DNA from: Chryseobacterium caseinilyticum
Lineage (GTDB): Bacteria; Bacteroidota; Bacteroidia; Flavobacteriales; Weeksellaceae
Direction of reading: 5' to 3'
Assembly: GCF_014837145.1 (NCBI RefSeq)
Contig: NZ_JACYFS010000008.1
Coordinates: 62,001-126,000 of the forward strand
Length of the DNA stretch: 64,000 nt
This document shows positions 61,537 to 64,000 of this stretch, piece after piece. Position numbers and translations under genes: made by a program. The notes below the pieces were generated by a model that was not told where the DNA came from, did no database searches, and was given only the letters and a program-made list of their open reading frames with translations. How positions within the stretch are numbered: position 1 is the first letter of the stretch; each line of letters opens with the position of its first letter.

Positions 61537-61567
61537 TTGTTCAGTACTGGCAATTTATATAAATTTG
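61537..61567 (+). promoter_or_regulatory. Promoter with -33 TTG and -7 TAAATTTG
   Basis: TTG at 61537-61539 and TAAATTTG at 61560-61567 are 20 bases apart, and the ATG at 61587 is 19 bases after the box. This is a textbook Bacteroidota promoter. Confidence 0.7.
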
Positions 61568-61586
61568 TTTTATATATACATAAAAA

Positions 61587-62186
61587 ATGAATAAATTCCT
61601 ACTCATTCTATACATATTTGCAGCATCAATAGTAGTATCGGCACAGAATACCACTGGTAAAAAGTCTGAAAACGAAATTGCGCTTATCAATGCCGCAAAA
61701 AACGCTTCAGAATACGAAACTCTGTTTGCTAAATTTTCAAAATCTACCTCTATCGAGAGATGGCAGGCGCATTATTATTCTGCAGTTGTTCAATATTTGA
61801 AAACTGAAAGTTTAATTAAAAAATCAACTCCTCAATCGCTTTTTGAATCTAATGCTTTGGCATTAAAATACGCTGGAAGCATCATCGATTCGCAGCCTGA
61901 CAATGCAGATGTGAAAATTTTGGTTGGTCTGGCAAGATTACAGAGAATTCAGCTCAATAATTCACCAGACGTTCAGAAAGATAAAGAACTTATCATAAAA
62001 ATCATTTCTGAAGCTGAAGCGTTATCGCCTGACAACCCGAGATTGACTGTATTGAAAGCAGGAATGGCGGCAAAATTTTCAGATTTAAACCTTAATTCTG
62101 CTCAGCTGTATGCGAAAGCCGCAAAAGATTTCGAAACAGAAACTGCTCCAAACTGGGGAAAACAGCTACTTTCTTTAACTAAATAA
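61587..62186 (+). CDS. Secreted TPR-like protein
   Basis: This 199-residue protein has a signal peptide (FLLILYIFAASIVVSAQ). The mature part is helical, with repeating units such as WQAHYYSAVVQYLKTESLI, NALALKYAGSIIDSQPDN and ADVKILVGLARLQRIQLNN, as in TPR/Sel1-type helical repeats (the family match is a guess). It has its own promoter. The next gene starts 31 bases after the stop, so the two could be co-transcribed. The function cannot be predicted. Confidence 0.72.
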   Translation: MNKFLLILYIFAASIVVSAQNTTGKKSENEIALINAAKNASEYETLFAKFSKSTSIERWQAHYYSAVVQYLKTESLIKKSTPQSLFESNALALKYAGSIIDSQPDNADVKILVGLARLQRIQLNNSPDVQKDKELIIKIISEAEALSPDNPRLTVLKAGMAAKFSDLNLNSAQLYAKAAKDFETETAPNWGKQLLSLTK

Positions 62187-62217
62187 TCTTCGGATTAACA
62201 TTAATACGTTAATTAAA

Positions 62218-64000
62218 ATGAAAAAATATTTATTAATTCTCACCCTTTTTGTTACCCAGCTGATGATGGCACAGCAAGATTGTGCAACAGCAATTCCGGT
62301 GTGCCGAAATTCCGACATTGCACTCACACCAGGAGGAATAGGAAATATTCCGGAAGCAGCATCGGGAGGTTGTCTTTTCGGAGAAAGTAATTCTCTATGG
62401 TTAACCTTTAGCATCGAGACTGCGGGTACTTTAACTTTTGTGATAACTCCTACAGGACCGGGTGCAAACAGCATTGACTATGACTGGGCATTATACGGGC
62501 CCAATCACAGCTGTGCAAACGTAAATGCAGTACCGTTGAGATGTTCATACGCTGGATCTGGAAGCGCATTCTTTCCTCTCACGGGATTGAATATGACCGC
62601 TACAGACACTACAGAAACGGCAGCGGGTGACGGTTTTGTAAAATATATTGATGTACTGCCAGGGCAGGTTTATTATTTACTGCTCAATAATTTCTCTCCT
62701 ACCGTAGCTCCGTTTTCTTTATCATTCGGAGGTACAGCAACTTTGCTTACTCCTTTTGATAATAACTCTGCACAGGTTTATCAGCCCTTTCCTTTTTTAG
62801 AGCCCGGTATTAACCAGGATGGTGAAATCACAATCTGCAGCAATCCTGCAACTTTCGATTTCTCTACATTATCTGCACAGATTTTAAATAACAATACCAA
62901 TTTTATTGTTAAATATTACAGAACTGCTACGGATGCATTAGATGATATCAATGCTATAACGGCACCTATTGTTGTAAATGCAGCAAATACATACACTTAC
63001 GCAATATCGTATGTAGACCCTACGCAGCCAACGAGTTTCCTCAATCAATGTAGGGAATTTAATACTATTAATTTCTTAGATAAATCTTTCCAGCTGACCC
63101 CGGTTACGCTTACGGAATGTAGTAACAATAATACAGGAACAGCTACTTACGATCTTACCGCAGCGGCGATTGGTGCTACACCTAACCTTACATTACAGTA
63201 TTACCCATCGATGGCAGCACTGAATGCAGGTACAAACCAGATTGCACTTCCTTATGCATACACAGCAGCAGCAGGTTCTGTTTTTGTGAAAGCAACGAAT
63301 GAGTTTAATTGTGTAACGATTGTTGAAATAAAACTGGCATTCCATCCTACAGTAACGGTGACTGAGGCAACACTCAGATCGTGTTTCATTGAAACAAATC
63401 CTTCAACAGGACTTTTCAACCTTGCAAGTGCTGTGGTAAACTTAGATCCTGGAATGACTAAAGAATATTATCCGTCAGAAACAGATGCTATCAACCAGAC
63501 TAATGAAATTATCAATTTCGGAACATATATCGCTCCAACAGGCTTCGTGTATGTAAGAGTAATGAACGCAAACGGTTGCTACACAGTAGCTAAAGTTACT
63601 TTAATTGTATTACCACCAGTTTATTCCACTGTTTTGGTTGACAAAGTAATCTGTATGGAAGACAAAACCACACTTGATGCAGGAACAGGCTTCAACGGAT
63701 ATCAGTGGAGCAACGGAGATACTACACAAACGATTTCTGGTGTGGGCGTAGGAACTTACTGGGTAAAATTACAGACAGGCGATTGCTGGACAAAACAGGA
63801 GGTGAAAATATTCCCTTCTGAACAACCGGTAGTTTCAAACATTGAAATTTCAAACAACAGCATCACGGTAATTGCAATAGGAGGAACTCCGGCATACAGC
63901 TATTCTTTAGATAACAACAACTGGCAGGATTCAAATATATTTAAAGATTTGAACAGAGGCGACCATACAGTTTACGTAAAAGATGCTTACGACTGTGAGC
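62218..64000 (+). CDS. Large secreted repeat protein, gliding motility/T9SS type B-like; 3' end outside window
   Basis: The frame starting at 62218 stays open to the last base and reads 594 complete codons. MKKYLLILTLFVTQLMMAQ is a signal peptide; then QDCATAIPVC opens the mature protein, as in flavobacterial proteins whose first domain has paired Cys. DWALYGPNHSCAN and PGQVYYLLLNNFS fit a C2/PPC-like binding domain. Repeated units then follow with VxxxSxCNNNxxGTATYDLT, and later LDAGTGFNGYQWSNGDTTQTI and GTPAYSYSLDNNNWQDSN (partial), typical of surface adhesin or gliding-motility proteins with a C-terminal sorting signal. The end would lie beyond the window, so the T9SS domain is not seen. 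Confidence 0.85.
   Translation, partial: MKKYLLILTLFVTQLMMAQQDCATAIPVCRNSDIALTPGGIGNIPEAASGGCLFGESNSLWLTFSIETAGTLTFVITPTGPGANSIDYDWALYGPNHSCANVNAVPLRCSYAGSGSAFFPLTGLNMTATDTTETAAGDGFVKYIDVLPGQVYYLLLNNFSPTVAPFSLSFGGTATLLTPFDNNSAQVYQPFPFLEPGINQDGEITICSNPATFDFSTLSAQILNNNTNFIVKYYRTATDALDDINAITAPIVVNAANTYTYAISYVDPTQPTSFLNQCREFNTINFLDKSFQLTPVTLTECSNNNTGTATYDLTAAAIGATPNLTLQYYPSMAALNAGTNQIALPYAYTAAAGSVFVKATNEFNCVTIVEIKLAFHPTVTVTEATLRSCFIETNPSTGLFNLASAVVNLDPGMTKEYYPSETDAINQTNEIINFGTYIAPTGFVYVRVMNANGCYTVAKVTLIVLPPVYSTVLVDKVICMEDKTTLDAGTGFNGYQWSNGDTTQTISGVGVGTYWVKLQTGDCWTKQEVKIFPSEQPVVSNIEISNNSITVIAIGGTPAYSYSLDNNNWQDSNIFKDLNRGDHTVYVKDAYDCE

Noticed and set aside
1..64000. tRNA, rRNA or insertion sequence
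   Set aside because: I saw no tRNA cloverleaf, rRNA stretch or transposase gene in either strand, though a tool-based search could find a degenerate one.

Overview
The window looks like a chromosomal stretch of a flavobacterium, most likely the Chryseobacterium/Weeksellaceae group of the Bacteroidota. The genome is AT-rich. There is a SusC/SusD pair, lipoproteins with Bacteroidota-style signals, a type IX secretion (T9SS) sorting domain, and promoters of the Bacteroidota form TAnnTTTG placed 3-35 bases before many start codons. The genus is inferred from gene content and protein feel, not from a marker gene.

Bases 1-39.5 kb are one very large surface-polysaccharide locus. It opens with nucleotide-sugar genes (ugd, rfbB, rfbA) and a Wzm/Wzt ABC exporter, followed by about 18 glycosyltransferases (13 GT-A/GT2-like and 5 GT-B-like), several hexapeptide acyltransferases, methyltransferases, short-chain dehydrogenase/epimerases, an asparagine-synthase-type amidotransferase and two polytopic membrane proteins. 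wecE and a wecD-like acetyltransferase lie about 20 kb from rfbA/rfbB. Together these four genes make a complete dTDP-Fuc4NAc route, while rmlC and rmlD are absent from the window. From 31.8 to 35.0 kb a minus-strand group encodes a methyltransferase, an MBOAT O-acyltransferase broken by one in-frame amber codon, and its probable SGNH-like periplasmic partner. The plus strand resumes with one GT2, two related GT4 enzymes and two more acyltransferases.

From 39.6 to 42.4 kb a beta-carbonic anhydrase, a small secreted protein and a SulP transporter suggest inorganic-carbon handling. They converge on pth across a shared terminator. From 43.1 to 50.5 kb, on the minus strand, a SusC/SusD uptake pair is flanked by two divergent copies of the same lipoprotein family. 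The SusC leader holds a LacI-type palindrome. mfd follows at 50.6-54.0 kb.

From 54.2 kb to the end are small lipoproteins, a beta-barrel protein, a T9SS cargo protein, a repeat-bearing small secreted protein, a GH3-like adenylating enzyme, an MFS exporter, a TPR-like secreted protein and the start of a long secreted repeat protein that runs off the window.

The most notable signals are: a three-unit array of imperfect hairpins before rfbB; an AT-rich cassette whose left edge falls inside wzt, so the exporter's substrate-recognition domain appears to have been exchanged together with the adjacent modifying enzymes; the amber-interrupted MBOAT gene; the paralogous lipoproteins around SusCD; and TAnnTTTG boxes only 3-4 bases before start codons, predicting leaderless mRNAs.
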